From Lojkania enalia (taxonomy: Eukaryota; Ascomycota; Dothideomycetes; Pleosporales), in contig ML986733.1 in the NCBI GenBank assembly GCA_010094045.1, positions 1 through 64,000 of the forward strand: a stretch of 64,000 bases of DNA, given 5' to 3'. The notes under the pieces were generated by a model that was not told where the DNA came from, ran no database searches, and saw nothing but the letters and a program-made list of their open reading frames with translations. The position numbers and the translations under genes were made by a program. Below, piece after piece: positions 30,992 to 43,899 of this stretch (position 1 is the stretch's first letter; the number at the start of each line of letters is the position of its first letter).

Positions 30992-32299
30992 TCTGGTGGA
31001 TCCTAGCTATAGCGGGGCAGCCGGGTGCTAGGGAATGATCTCTATCGCAGTAGGCGTGTTATTTAGAAGGTTTCGAAGTACAGAAGTCGCTGGAATGAAG
31101 ACTGGTACGTGGGGTCCTCCGAAGGTGAAGAGCGTAGTCGAGCCAAGGTGGCCTTTGGGATGCCAGATTACTTGCACCCAACTCAACAGTGGTCAAAAGC
31201 GGTTATGGCTTGAGCTTGCTGCTTCGGGGCGATGGGTGAAATAAAAGATCGTTCTGGGGACTCGGTTCACCGCATCGTCTTCAATGTCCCAGGATCGATG
31301 AACCTGTGACAAACTCATGGACGGGGGCTCTTTCAGAAGGACGGAGATGCACAATCTTTTGCTGCACAGCACAGTCAGTCAGAAAATCCTCTCCATGTGA
31401 CCTCCCTTTGCTAAACCCGGAGCTGCAAGTAGCGCTACCCGATCTAAGGATAGCGCTATGGACACTCTGAGCAATGAGGAATACAAGTCATCACGTACCT
31501 TAATGGACCAGTGATTCAACCATAAAGTCCACGTGTGCATCATGTATATCTCCCGCGTTCTCCCCCTTCCTTCCGAGCAGGAGAGTTGTGCAACGCCAAC
31601 CACCTTTGGCTGACGCTTTTGCTTTCAGGTAGGGAGATTTTCTCTGTCATGACCATGATGGGCCGAAACGAACGGCGACTTCGCCGTCATTGAAATTGAA
31701 AGAGACACACTGTGGATGCACGGAGAGGCCTACACATGCCCGGATGAGTGGGGCTACTTGTAAAATACCATGATGGCTGTAATACCATGATGGCTGCAAT
31801 ACCATGATAGCTGTAATACCATGATGGCTGCAATACCATGATAGCTGCAATACCATGATGGCTGTAATACCATGAATGGCTCGCTAGCTCTGTTGAAAGT
31901 ATCGCGCTAGAATTTAGCGTCCTCAGGCAGCGAAGTGTGTTCCAACCACTGGAGTGCTGAAATCACGTGTAGGCGCTAGCAATAGAGCCACCCTGCTAAA
32001 GACCTACTAAAGAAATCGATCACTTGATGGAACCTACGAAAAAGCTGCTATCCAGGCCCTATAAATACTGCGACACTCTAGGCAGTCTTCCAAGCTAATT
32101 GCCTAGCGTTGTCACTGCTTGGGTACCTGATGATTTCCTAACGCCAACTCCAGACGGCGGTAGTCGAGAGAACATGATTGCGCTCGCTTAAGCCAATTCC
32201 AGTCCACAAGGTCGGTTTTCCCGTGCATGCGTCCCTGCTTTTGTAGCCTGATCCTGGATTGATGAAACTATTGATCGGATGACTGGATAGGTAGCTAGT
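30992..32299. other. intergenic stretch with minisatellite
   Basis: 1.3 kb between the divergent promoter of the ZIP gene and the 3' end of the methyltransferase. Apart from the tandem repeat at 31764-31882 I see no gene or RNA here. Confidence 0.45.
31764..31882. repeat. 17-bp minisatellite, seven units
   Basis: Seven head-to-tail copies of a 17-bp unit of the form AATACCATGATGGCTGT. Variation is confined mainly to one G/A (TGG or TAG) and the last base (T or C). The last unit carries a rearranged ATGAATGG. The unit is non-coding as far as can be seen. Confidence 0.9.
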
Positions 32300-33223
32300 C
32301 TACTTTGTACAAACAGCAACCATGGCCACCATGGGTATCCCTACGCCAGGGAGGCCATTCGGCATCGTGTATTCTTCAACAGCATTCTTGGTGTGTTCGA
32401 GAACAGCCTCTCGAAATTGCTGCTGTTCAATTTCATCCCAATCCTTATAAACCTGCTGGAATGATGCGAGCAGCAACTCGGCGACTTCATGCACAGTTGC
32501 CGCCCCATAATGAACAATATGCTCCGTCATCCGCACCTCGCGAAACCCGCCGCCTTGGCTTAGGCAGTTCTTTACATATGGAACACTAAACCAGTCTTCC
32601 GAGACTGGAAGTTGGTACACTGCATCCTCTGGCCGAACTCGTTTCTGAGATGGCCGGATGACGTGATCAAGATAACGTAGTTCGACCCAAGCCGTCACAA
32701 TGGCGACGCCACCGTCTTTCAGTGTGCGGTGCAATTCACGCGCACCAGCTGCACCATCCGAGTAGAAGAGGATGCCCAGATTTGTGATGCTATGCGTGAA
32801 CATTGCATCCGCAAACTCCAACTTCTCTCCTGGCATGATACCAGTGGATAAATGTCTAGTGTCTTCCCCGAGCAGCGCCGCAACTCTGGAGCGGGCGATA
32901 TCGACCATGTTGGGAGCCGGGTCCACGGCGTGAATAGTTGGCGGATGCGTGGGGGAAGCAGAATATTTGATCCCCTTCCGGTAACGGTGGACGATTTCCT
33001 CGGAGACGATTCCAGGACCACATGCATTGTCCAGCACAACGGACTCCGCAAACGCGACCTGGGCGAGCTCTGGCAGGTCGAGAACGAGGCAGGCAAGCTC
33101 TCGGGTGCATCCTCCCGTCATTTTTTCATAGCTCGCTGCGCTCGCGTTGAAGTGCTGCGCAGCGGTCATTTTGGCTGTGGTGTCTAGTTTAGAGGACATA
33201 GTTGATGCATAGTATCGGAGCAA
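32300..33223 (-). CDS. class I SAM-dependent methyltransferase
   Basis: Single-exon gene of 307 aa (or 299 aa from the second Met). Motif I is VLDNACGPGIV at residues 63-73, followed by an acidic post-I segment (IHAVDPAPNMVDIA) and the motif III region (GVAIVTAWVELRYLD). This is the Methyltransf_11/25 fold often found in fungal metabolite pathways. The acceptor is unknown. The gene ends the coding part left of the AT-rich island, 17 kb from the next methyltransferase at 50 kb. It may be a separated member of that cluster or unrelated. No frame damage is seen. Confidence 0.8.
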   Translation of the reverse strand: MLRYYASTMSSKLDTTAKMTAAQHFNASAASYEKMTGGCTRELACLVLDLPELAQVAFAESVVLDNACGPGIVSEEIVHRYRKGIKYSASPTHPPTIHAVDPAPNMVDIARSRVAALLGEDTRHLSTGIMPGEKLEFADAMFTHSITNLGILFYSDGAAGARELHRTLKDGGVAIVTAWVELRYLDHVIRPSQKRVRPEDAVYQLPVSEDWFSVPYVKNCLSQGGGFREVRMTEHIVHYGAATVHEVAELLLASFQQVYKDWDEIEQQQFREAVLEHTKNAVEEYTMPNGLPGVGIPMVAMVAVCTK

Positions 33224-33377
33224 ATGAGGAGGAAAATCTACGTTGATTAATATCTATAGAGGATCAATGCCATTTATACTGGAGACTACAGCTCAGCTGA
33301 CTGGTCACAAAGCCAAGCCAACTGGTACCGTGTCCGTGCGCGTAACGCCCGGATTCGCGTAATGCCCCGCCCAACAC

Positions 33378-33480
33378 CATACTAGGCAAGAATAAAATTT
33401 TATCCGAATATCCGCGAATGCGCCACAATCCGTGAATGCGCCACATTCCGGATAATATCCGCGGATATTTCATACTAGGC
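33378..33480. repeat. short repeat cluster with a perfect palindrome at the island edge
   Basis: A 10-bp direct repeat CATACTAGGC (33378-33387 and 33471-33480) brackets two 17-bp near-copies of GAATGCGCCACAATCCG (33416-33432, 33434-33450) and the 16-bp perfect palindrome AATATCCGCGGATATT (33454-33469). A related word recurs inside the island near 36768-36785. It could be the end of a small mobile element or a junction scar. Confidence 0.55.
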
Positions 33481-36400
33481 CTAATTTGGATCTGGGCAGA
33501 TCCTACCCACAGAAAAATATTCTGTAAATGTATGTTGTACGACAGATCTACCCTTATTATAGATCCTTGGACGGAAATAGCTAACCAAACACCCTAAGAT
33601 CTTTAGATATTCCTTCAACCTCGTCTTTCCTATAAACCTATAGTAAAAGGCCTAGAAAATTATACAATATAGTATTGCGGATATTCTAGTTATAATTAGA
33701 GTAGTATTATTACTATAAATGTTAAACAGCATCTATAAAAATATAGAGCTAATATTTAAGAGAAAGTATTTTAAGTTTATATAGATATATCTATATAGTT
33801 TAAAAACTTATTAAATAATATAGATATTTGTATAAGATAGAAACTCTATAATTTAATCTTTAAAACTATTATTAATAAGACCTTAGTTTATAAAACTCTT
33901 ATATAATATATTCTTAAATAATAGCTTCTCTTTTTAATTATTAAATCTCTAGTATTTTATACCTTTATATAAATATTAAATCTAACTACTAGTTAATAAA
34001 TTTCTACTTTGTATAATACTATTCGCGCTAATATTATACGATACTAGATAGATTAAAAAGTATTACTTTAAAATAAAATTTAATTAGCTATTTTAAAAAT
34101 TTATATTATACTTAATATTTAGATATTATTAAACTAGATTTTATTTCTTAAAACTATTAGATATTATATATAACACGTTAATTAATTAATTATTAAACAA
34201 CTTTTTACTCTATAATTAGTTTTTAGATATTTAGAAGAAGATTAATTCTAAATACTTTATATAATACTTAATAAATATTAAATTAGCTAAAACTTTAATA
34301 TTATTATTAATAATAATTCTATAACTAATAATACTCTATATTATATAATAGCTATATAGTATATAAAAAAGTTTAAGCTTATTTAGAATCTATAATAGAA
34401 TTAAATTTAATATATTAGTTATATTATTAATCTTATTATTTAAGTATTTCTCTTTTTATTCTTAGATAATAGTAATTCTCCTAAAGATCTTATAATATTA
34501 GATTAAACTAAAGAAGAATCTTCCTTTATTATATAAGAAATATCTAAAGTTATAGATATTTTTAGTAAACTATATAATATTATAGTTTATATTTAAAGTT
34601 TAGGGGTTTAAATAGTAGTATTTTTATAGATAGTAAAACGAATAATCCCTTTAGATAATTATATAAGATAGAATAGCTAGTTTAATATAATTTCTATTAC
34701 TATTAAACTTAAAATAGAAGTAGATTATTATATTAAAAAGTATTCAGATCTTTAAGAAAAAGCTTTAGATATTTAAGACTAGGAAATACTTTATATAATA
34801 GCAAGTTTTTTATCTTAATTTAAAGAGATTCTACTTTAAAATAAAGAAGATATATAATATCTTAAACAAGTTTTACCTTTAATATAGATTCTTAATATTT
34901 ATATAAAAGTATTTAAATTATAGTATATAGGAAAAGATATAGAATTTAATAATAACTATATTATACGAGCTAAATAAGTACTTAATATATAGTAGAAATA
35001 GTAGAATCTTCTTTAGATACATCTAATTTATTAGTTAGCTACTACTCTTTATCCTTTTTATCGTACGATATTCTTTAATCAACTCTTACCTTACCTTAAA
35101 ATATTATAGAAAGATTAAAAGGTAAAACGAGTTTAGTTTAAGTAGTAATAGCTTTATTTTAAAGCTAATTTAAATCCTAGTTTATATAATATAGAATTAG
35201 TATTTAAAGATTAATTAAAGTATTAAAGACAACCTACTTATTATATAACAGCCTATATTTTCTAGGAAACTAAAGATAGGTTAATTAAGATAGTAACTGC
35301 GAAATTACTTGGAAATTTTACTTTAATAAAGATGGATAATAAATAGGATAAATATATTTAAAGTCTAAATATAAAAGGAATTAAAAATATTCTTAAATAG
35401 TAGTAGGATAATATATAATAATTAAAATAGCTAATTCTATCTTAACTTACCTATAAGATCTATTTAATTCTGCTAATAAGTAATAAACTAAAATAGATCT
35501 TCTCTAGAAGCTATTATATAATATCCTAGAATCGAGTATAATTAAATCTAGATACTATTAAGAATTTAGAATATATATATTACTAGTTAAATTAAGTAGA
35601 TTATTATATAATATAAAACATCTCTTTTTATTAGTTTTTATAAAACTAGAGCCTTAAACTCTTATATAATAATTAATTAGCTTCTTTAACTTCTAATAGT
35701 AAATCTATTATCTAAGTTCCAGCTCTAACTTCTTCTATAATATCTATAGTAGGTAGATCTTTATCTTCTAATATACTAAGACTACTAAGTTTAGATACTT
35801 CCTCTATTATAAGATACCTATCTAGCTTTTTACTATTATAGAAGTTATACTTAGCTTTAGCCTAATCTTTCTACTTATAATTAGTATAAGCGGCTAACTA
35901 CTTATATAGTAGAGATATATATTTAAGAAAAGGCTTATAGTAAGAATACTAAATATATTTACCTATTTTAAAGTAAATAATAGTTTAATTAAATATTATA
36001 CGATAAAGAAAATTATTATAAAGGACCTTATTTATAGTATTATAAGTCTAGATTAATATAGTATTAATATATAACAGCCGATATATTAAGAGTTAATAGT
36101 AGTAAAGGTAGCTATTAAAGAATTTAATATTAATATAGGGAGTAGACTAGATATATTTTTGTTAATTCTACAATAGTTAGTATATTATATAATAGTAAAT
36201 AAATTACTTATAGTATAGTAAGTAGCGTTTAAAGTTATATTAAAGGCTGGTTAAGTAGTTAGAAAATACTAAATCTATCTTATACAATTATTTTCACCGG
36301 TTTATTACTAGAAATTTCTATTATCTTCTTAAGCCTACTAAATTATAGTAGTAACTACGTTGCTACTTAGTTAATCTACTATATTATATAATATAAGAAA

Positions 36401-37149
36401 GAGGTTTAAAAAGAGAAGATATAGTAGTAAAGTAGTAGAGATATAAATATTATACGAGAAGAGAAGAAAATAAGGTAAAAGTAAAAGTAAAAGAGATTAG
36501 ATCTAGAATAAATAACTTAGAGGTATTATATAATATATATAACTTACTATAAATAAAACTTAATCTACTATTATTTTAAACTTATACTAATAATAAGATT
36601 ATAACTATAAAAAATTATAGTAAATACAATTTTAATAGTATAGTAGTAATATAAAAAAGATAATACCTACTTTATATAATACTCTAAGAGGTTAATAGCT
36701 ATAGAAATAGAGAAGAATAGAGAGGAATTAGTATTAGGGTTAAGATAATTACTATTTTAGGACTAGCGTAGAATATCCGCAGATATTATTCTAGATAGTA
36801 TATATTCTAAATATTTTAGTAAAATATTTAGAATATCTATTTTTTTATATTCTTACTAAGTCTGTTTAATACTATCTCTAGTATCCTAAAGATAAGGCTG
36901 TAGAGCTACCTATAATAGCTATTATTATAAGATTTTATAGTAGAGTAGTAAATAGAGGTATATAATTAATTTATACTATTTAAATTTACTTAAAAGCTTA
37001 ATATTATAGCTATACTATATAATCTTAAGTAGAATTGCTAATATAGTACCTAAGGCCTCTTTAACAGCTATAATACTAACTATATATTTCTAACACTTTC
37101 TATTTTATAGAAATAGCTATATAGTCTTTTTTTTACCCTTTTAAGAAAA

Positions 37150-38531
37150 TTATAGAGCTTTTATAGTATTAGCTGCCTCCTTCTAGTAAGCGCGCTCTAC
37201 TACCTTCTTAATCCTCTCCTTCTCTTTTATCTTTTTAGCCTCCTCTCGCACAGCATACTTTTCCTGCTAGATCTTCTCCTTATATAACTTAGCTGCCTTC
37301 TTCAGCTCTACTATCTCTACTTTTTAAAGCTGCTACTTCTTCTCCTCCTATTCCTTAACTGATTAACAAATATATACTTCTCTTACCTTCCTTAATAACT
37401 AGAAGACTACTCTACTATAGTACTCTTTATACTATTAAAGATCTAGAGCTTTACCCTTCTTCTTATACTTCTTCTTAATAGATAGCGCCTGCTTAACCCT
37501 ATCTAACTTATAGTAGAGTAGCTTATTTTAAATAGATAGATAGTAGAGCGATTAACGAAGCTTCTATATATTTTTACTACTCTAATCCTTTACTATAGAG
37601 TATATAAGCCTATCTATCTTTCTTCAGTTATAATTGCTAAGTCCTAATAAAGAGCTATTTCCTAATTCCTAATTATAAGCGAACCTTTTAAAGATAGAAT
37701 TAGAATTAGAAGGTAATATACCTATTACTTTAAAAGAGCTAAGAATAGTTAATTCCTTAAAAGAGGCCTTCTACGTATTTTAGAATAGGGGGAAGAAGTC
37801 GCCTTTAGTAATAGAAGCTAGGCCCTAATTATATAGAGGTAGCTTAATAGTTCTACTAAGTAGGCTGTTAATAGAGGCTTAAACATTATAATATTAAGTA
37901 GCTAAAGTATATAAGTTAAATAAGAAGGTAGAATAGTAAGAAGGATCCTATTCTAATTACAGTAGTTAATAAAGTCTATAGTAATATAAGATCCGTAGCT
38001 ATCTAGGATTAAAAGTTAATATAATTATTAAGTCTTCTCTTTTATATTGTAATTAAACACCTACTTAAGCTAGATAAGTCTAATATTATTATTCGTCCAG
38101 CTAGAGGATAATAAAGTAATAAAGACTTTATAATATCCTACTCTAATATCCTCTACCTAACTTAATTATATACTCTTATTAGTAGCCTTATAAATAAGGC
38201 TTAGTAATAGAGCTAATCTATTAGTATAGATATATACTAGGAGTATAATCTATACGCGATTACTATCCTATAATAATATTTTAAGCTTCTTCTTCTCTTA
38301 TATTTACCTACTAAATACCCTTTTTAATCTACTAATAATACTAATTAGGAAGCCTTTCTTATCTATATTATAGGTATAATAAGAATCTATCTAATATTAA
38401 TTAATCTTACTATATAGGAGCTAAAAATAAAGATAATATTTATCCTCTAAATTAGCCTTATAGTAATTACTATCTATACTAACTATCTATTATAAGATAA
38501 GATAAATACTATACTAGTTAATAAAGTAACG
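37150..38531 (-). mobile_element. pogo-like DNA transposon remnant, minus orientation
   Basis: The reverse strand matches the plus strand of 41035-42400 over more than 1 kb, so the two are inverted copies of one element. Read on the minus strand, the 37150-37560 part gives a Lys/Glu-rich helical tail with stops at former Trp codons. The 37560-38530 part gives pieces of a DDE transposase catalytic region. Its right end is cut by another element at 38532. Confidence 0.6.
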
Positions 38532-40381
38532 TATTTTATAAACGAGTCGCCTACCTAAGTAAGTCGCCTACTTTTACTAAGAAGTTATACCCTACCTACT
38601 TATAACATAATATAGTAACTACTTTAACTTTAATTAATCTATTAAGAAGGTTAGATATTACTAGCTATTTTAGCTATTAATTAAGATTAAATTTAGAGCG
38701 TATAAAGTACTATAGCTACCTATAGTATCTTCTAAATAATGTTTAGAGACTGACGTACTAGTAAACCTTTATAATATAATTATAAGCCTAATTTAAAGAA
38801 GCTTATAAAGCTAGAAGAATTAACTATAATATAGTATATATTAGACCTATTATCGTGTAGATACCCTCCTATAATCGATAGTATATAAGATATAGCTAAC
38901 TATTTACTTAAAGCTCGCTCTATAGACTAAGTTAGTAAAAACTAGCTAATAAACTTTATTAATTATATTCTTAAGCTTAAAATATACTTCTATTAAAAAT
39001 ATAACTATTAAAGAGCTTTTTATAAGAATCCTAAAGTTATTAGTAGCTGGTTTAACCTCGTATATAATATTAAAGTAAAGTATAATATTACTAATAATAA
39101 TATTTATAATTTTAATAAAATAAACTTTTAGATAGATATTATATCTACTAGTAAGATAGTTATTAGTATTAAGCTATTAGTTAGTCGACTAAAATTACTA
39201 CAGCTAGATAATTATAAGTAGATAATAGTTATTTAGGCTATTAGCGTTTATAGTAATACTATTCTACTATTTATTATCTTTACTAGTAAATGGTACCTCT
39301 CTATATAGTATTAGGACGATAATATACTACCTAGAGGAGTAATCGCACTAAGTAATAGTAGATAGATAAATAATAAGCTTATAATTAAATAGCTAGAGTA
39401 TTTTAATTAGTATATAAGGTAGTATATAGTAGGCGCTTATCGTCTACTAGTTATTAATAGCTATAAGAACTATAGGTCTACTAAATTTTAGCTACTCTAT
39501 AAAAAGAAGGATATTATTCTATTATATATATATCAGCATATTTATTATATCTACTACAGCTTTTAAATATAGGCTACTTCTTACTATTAAAGAAAGTATA
39601 TAGGCGTAAAATTAATAAGTTTATATAAGCTGGTATCTACTATATTATAAAGCTTAACTTTCTACTAATCTTTTATATAGTATATTAGTACTCTATTATT
39701 AAGGCTAATATATATATAAGCTTTTAAAGTACTAGTCTAATACTATATAATTCTAATATAGTATTATTAAAGCTTAATATTAAGCTTTATACTCTATTAC
39801 TATTACTAGTAGCTAGTTGCTTCTAGGAGTTAAAAATAATAACTAATACTATTAAACTAGGGTCTTAAATAATACTAATTTAAGACTATATTACTAGGTA
39901 TTAGAATAGCTTACCTACTATAATTAATAATTCTCTTAATTCGCTTATTAAAGGTACTATATAAATAGCTTATTTATACGTACTATTTTAGCATTAGGTT
40001 AGTCAGCTTTAAGAAGTAAATAAGATTCTATCGTAGTATAAAAAGCGATTAAAAAAGGTTCTATAGAAGTAAGATAGCTTTACTAAGGCTAAAACTGCTA
40101 AGATAGCTACTTAAAAGAAGGTAGATAAGTAGCTAGAGGATAAAGTATATATAGGTAGGAAGTATAGAAGAGTAGGTATACTATACTAGAAGTGCTATAG
40201 CTGCTACAGCGAGCCTAGATATAATACTAGAACTTATATAATAGTAGATAAATAGTATATCTATCCCCTATTAAATTATTATAGTAATACTTATAGGTGT
40301 TATTATAATATACACCTCTAAATATAGAAATAGCTAATAAGGTAAGTAACTTACTTAGGTAGGTAACTTGCTTATAAAATA
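38532..40381 (+). mobile_element. Fot1/pogo-like DNA transposon with terminal inverted repeats, RIP-mutated
   Basis: The ends are inverted: the first bases, TATTTTATAAACGAG..., match the reverse complement of the last, over about 43 bp, with TA at both tips as expected from TA target duplication. The length, 1850 bp, fits the Fot1 type (about 1.9 kb, 44-bp inverted repeats). The plus-strand interior gives DDE-transposase-like text with many stops. Near 39450 it reads YRLLVIDGH-like, and near 39540-39590 it reads LLQPLNIGYF-LLKKVY-like, the pogo D-D signature. Confidence 0.7.
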
Positions 40382-40849
40382 TATTAGTTAATTTCTTTAA
40401 CTTTTTAAAGTATTTAAAAACTTTAATATCTTTAGTTAAATAAAAAATAATTAATATAGTATTTAGCTACTATTTTTATATATAAAAAATCTTCTTCTAG
40501 TTCTAATAATTTAATTTTTTTAATCGTAGTTTAGATTAGATCTATATTAGTAGAGTTATTATATATTAAGGTTAAAGTTAATTTTAGTAGATAGAGTATT
40601 ATATAAATCTAGACGTTATATATATAAATATAGTAGAGTCTAAGCTTTCTAATATATCTATATATATAATACCTAGATTTAGATAATATATATATATACT
40701 AAAATACTTTAAACTTTAATATATAATAGCTTTATTAATATAGGTCTAATTTAAACTATAATTAATAATATTAAATTACTAGAACTAGAAGAAAACTTCT
40801 TATATATAGAAATTACTACTAGATATAGTATTAATTACTTTATACTAGC

Positions 40850-42420
40850 CTAAAGGTATTAAAGTTTAATATATCTTAGATAGGTTAAAAATATTAACTA
40901 GTAGAAACTTAATCTATAATAAGAGTAGAAGTTTATATAATATATTAAAGGACTTATAGAGAAATATTTACCTTCTATTAAGGAGATAATATAAAATTTC
41001 ACCTCTATAGTAGCTAAGAAAATAGTTAGTAAAAGCTAGGTTACTTACTTTATTAACTAGTATAGTATCGATCTTATCTTATAATAGACTATTAGTATAG
41101 ATAGTAATTATTATAAGGCTGATTTAGGCGATAAATATAGCCTCTATTTTTAGCTCCTATATAGTAAGATCGATTAGTATTAGATAGATCCTTATTATAC
41201 CTATAATATAGATAAAAAAGGCTTTATAATTAGTACTATTAGTAGATTAAAGAAGATATTTAACTAATAAATATAGGAGAAGAGAGAGATAAGAATATTA
41301 CTTTAGGATAGTAATCGTATATAGATTACGCTCCTAGCTTATATCTATACTAATAGATTAGCTCTACTACTAAGTCTTATATATAAGGCTGCTAATAAGA
41401 GTATTTAATTAGCTTAGGTAGATAATATTAGAGTAAGAGAATATAATATCTTTATTATTTTATTATCTTCTAGCTAGATAAATAATAATATTAGACTTAT
41501 CTAACTTAAATAAGTATTTAATTACTATATAAAAGAGAAGACCCGATAATTATATTAACTTCTAATCCTAGATAGCTATAGATTCTATATTACTATAGAC
41601 ATTATTAACTATTATAATTAGAATAAAATTCTTCTTACTATTCTACTTTCTTATTTAATTTATATACTTTAGCTACTTAATATTATAATATTTAAGCCTC
41701 TATTAACAGCCTACTTAGTAGAACTATTAAAATACCTTTATATAAGCTAGAATCTAGTACCTATTATAAAAGGCGACTTTTTCCCCCTATTCTAGAAAGT
41801 ATAGAAGGCCTCTTTTAAAGAGTTAACTATTTTTACCTTTTTTAGAATAATAGGTATATTACTATCTAATCCTAATCTAATCCTTAATAGATTTACTAGA
41901 TCTTAAAAATTAAGAAAAAGCTTTCTATTATTATTAAACGATTATAATTAGAAAAAGATAGATAGGCTTATATACTCTATAGTTAAGGATTAGAGTAGTA
42001 GAGATATATAGAAGCTTTATTAATTACTCTACTATAATATTAATAGTCTTAAGTATATACTATTAATAAAATAGAAGTATATAAAGAAGAGTAAAACTCT
42101 AGATCTTTAATAGTATAAGGAGTATTATAGTAGGTTAGTCTTCTAGTTATTAAGAAAGGTGAGGGAAGTATATATACGTTAATCTATTAAGGATTAGGAG
42201 GATAAATAGTAGCAGCTTTAAAAAGTAGAGATAGTAGAGCTAAAGAAGGTAGCTAAGTTATATAAGGAGAAAATCTAGCAGGAAAAGTATACGGCGTAAA
42301 ATAAGGCTAAAAAAGTTAAGAAAAAGAAGAGAGTTAATAAGGTAGTATAGTATAAGGCCTAGAAAGTTGTCTATAATATAGTATTACGGCGACGCGTATC
42401 GGATTATTAATACTAGATAA
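40850..42420 (+). mobile_element. pogo-like DNA transposon remnant, plus orientation
   Basis: Inverted relative of 37150-38531. The plus strand reads a transposase C-terminal half with stops: near 41560 LLILDSHGSH-like, near 41640 LLTILPPHS-like, then LQPLDI-like, then GDFFPLF-stop-KV-stop-KASFK near 41775-41820 where pogo proteins have FWKAWKASF. A Lys/Glu-rich tail follows to 42400. It is inactive. Confidence 0.65.
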
Positions 42421-43899
42421 ATGAGTATTAGATTAAGCTATATAGATAACTAATATACTACTACTATAATAGTTTAAGACGTCTAGATAAAGAGAGAAAG
42501 AAGATAGATATTAGGTCGTATATATATATATTAGAGGTTCAGGTCTATATATAATAGGTAAGGTGGTATAGAATTAGGTAGAAGCTAATTCTATAATATA
42601 TAGAAAAAGCTGTATAATTATTCTAAAAAGATAAAAGGGAAGTTTTATAACTATTTTTATAAAGTAGAAAGCGTTTTAAATATATTATTAATACTCTAAA
42701 TATTAGTAGAACTTTAAAAAGCGTATCTACTATCCTAACTAAATTAATATAACATATTCTACTATTAAAATAGTTATTCTATTAAAGCAGCTCCTTTTTT
42801 TTAGTATAATAAATACTATATACGAAAAGTTAATTTATTTAATACTAATAAGAAATCCTATATATAATATACTTTTATTTAATTTAGAATTTTCTCTACT
42901 ATCCTTTTAGCACGTATAAGTATTATATCTAGTCTTACTATAGTTACTATAGTAGCGTTAAACTGGTTAGACTTTTTCTTAAATATTAGTACTACAAGTT
43001 TTCTTAAAGAGCTAAGAGCCTATAGATACTTTAGTAGCTATATATAAAAATCCCTTACTATATAATACTATACTATTATACTAAATATACTTTCTTTTAT
43101 ATATTTTACATTTAGTTACTTCTTTTAATTACTTTTTAAGCTTAGAATTACGAGTTTAAAGAAGTATATTCTAATATAGTATTAACTTAGTACCTTTTAT
43201 AAGCTATAAGAATTCTTTTTATATCTCTTTTAGTAATTATATAAAGGACTTTTATATAAGTATTAATTATAACCTAAATTTATATATATTATTTAAAGTT
43301 TTAAACTATTAGAAGTTTTTTTATAGAAGTAGTTTTAGTAGAGTATATAATTATATATTAAGGTAATTTTATATAACCTACACGTTTAGAAGAATAATTT
43401 CTATTACCTTAAAAGCCTTTTAATAGTTCTTATATATAAATACGTTAAAAAACGCGTTTTTAAAAGTTAGAAGAAAGCTTTCTTTATTAATATAGTAGAC
43501 GCGTTAATACGCTAAGTTTTATACGCGCTGTAAGTATTTTAGCTTTAATAGTAAGAAGTAAACTATATTAAGAGGCTGAAGTATATATAATAAATAAGAA
43601 GGTATATAAAACGTTAGGATCTTTTATATAAGGTAGTAATTTTTAAATTCCTAGTTAAGGTAGCTTTTATAGCTATCTAAAATAAGTAGTTTATATAACT
43701 CTATCTAACGTATTTTTATATACTTATTAAAGTACTTTAGCTACTTAAAACTAAATATATTATTTATTTAACCGTTTTTAGAGACTAAAATTTTCTAATT
43801 ATATAGTATACTTACTTCTTTATACTATATAGAAATATAGATATATTCTGTATAGATAATAAATAGTAGGGTCGTATATATAGTAGTATAGATATTCTA

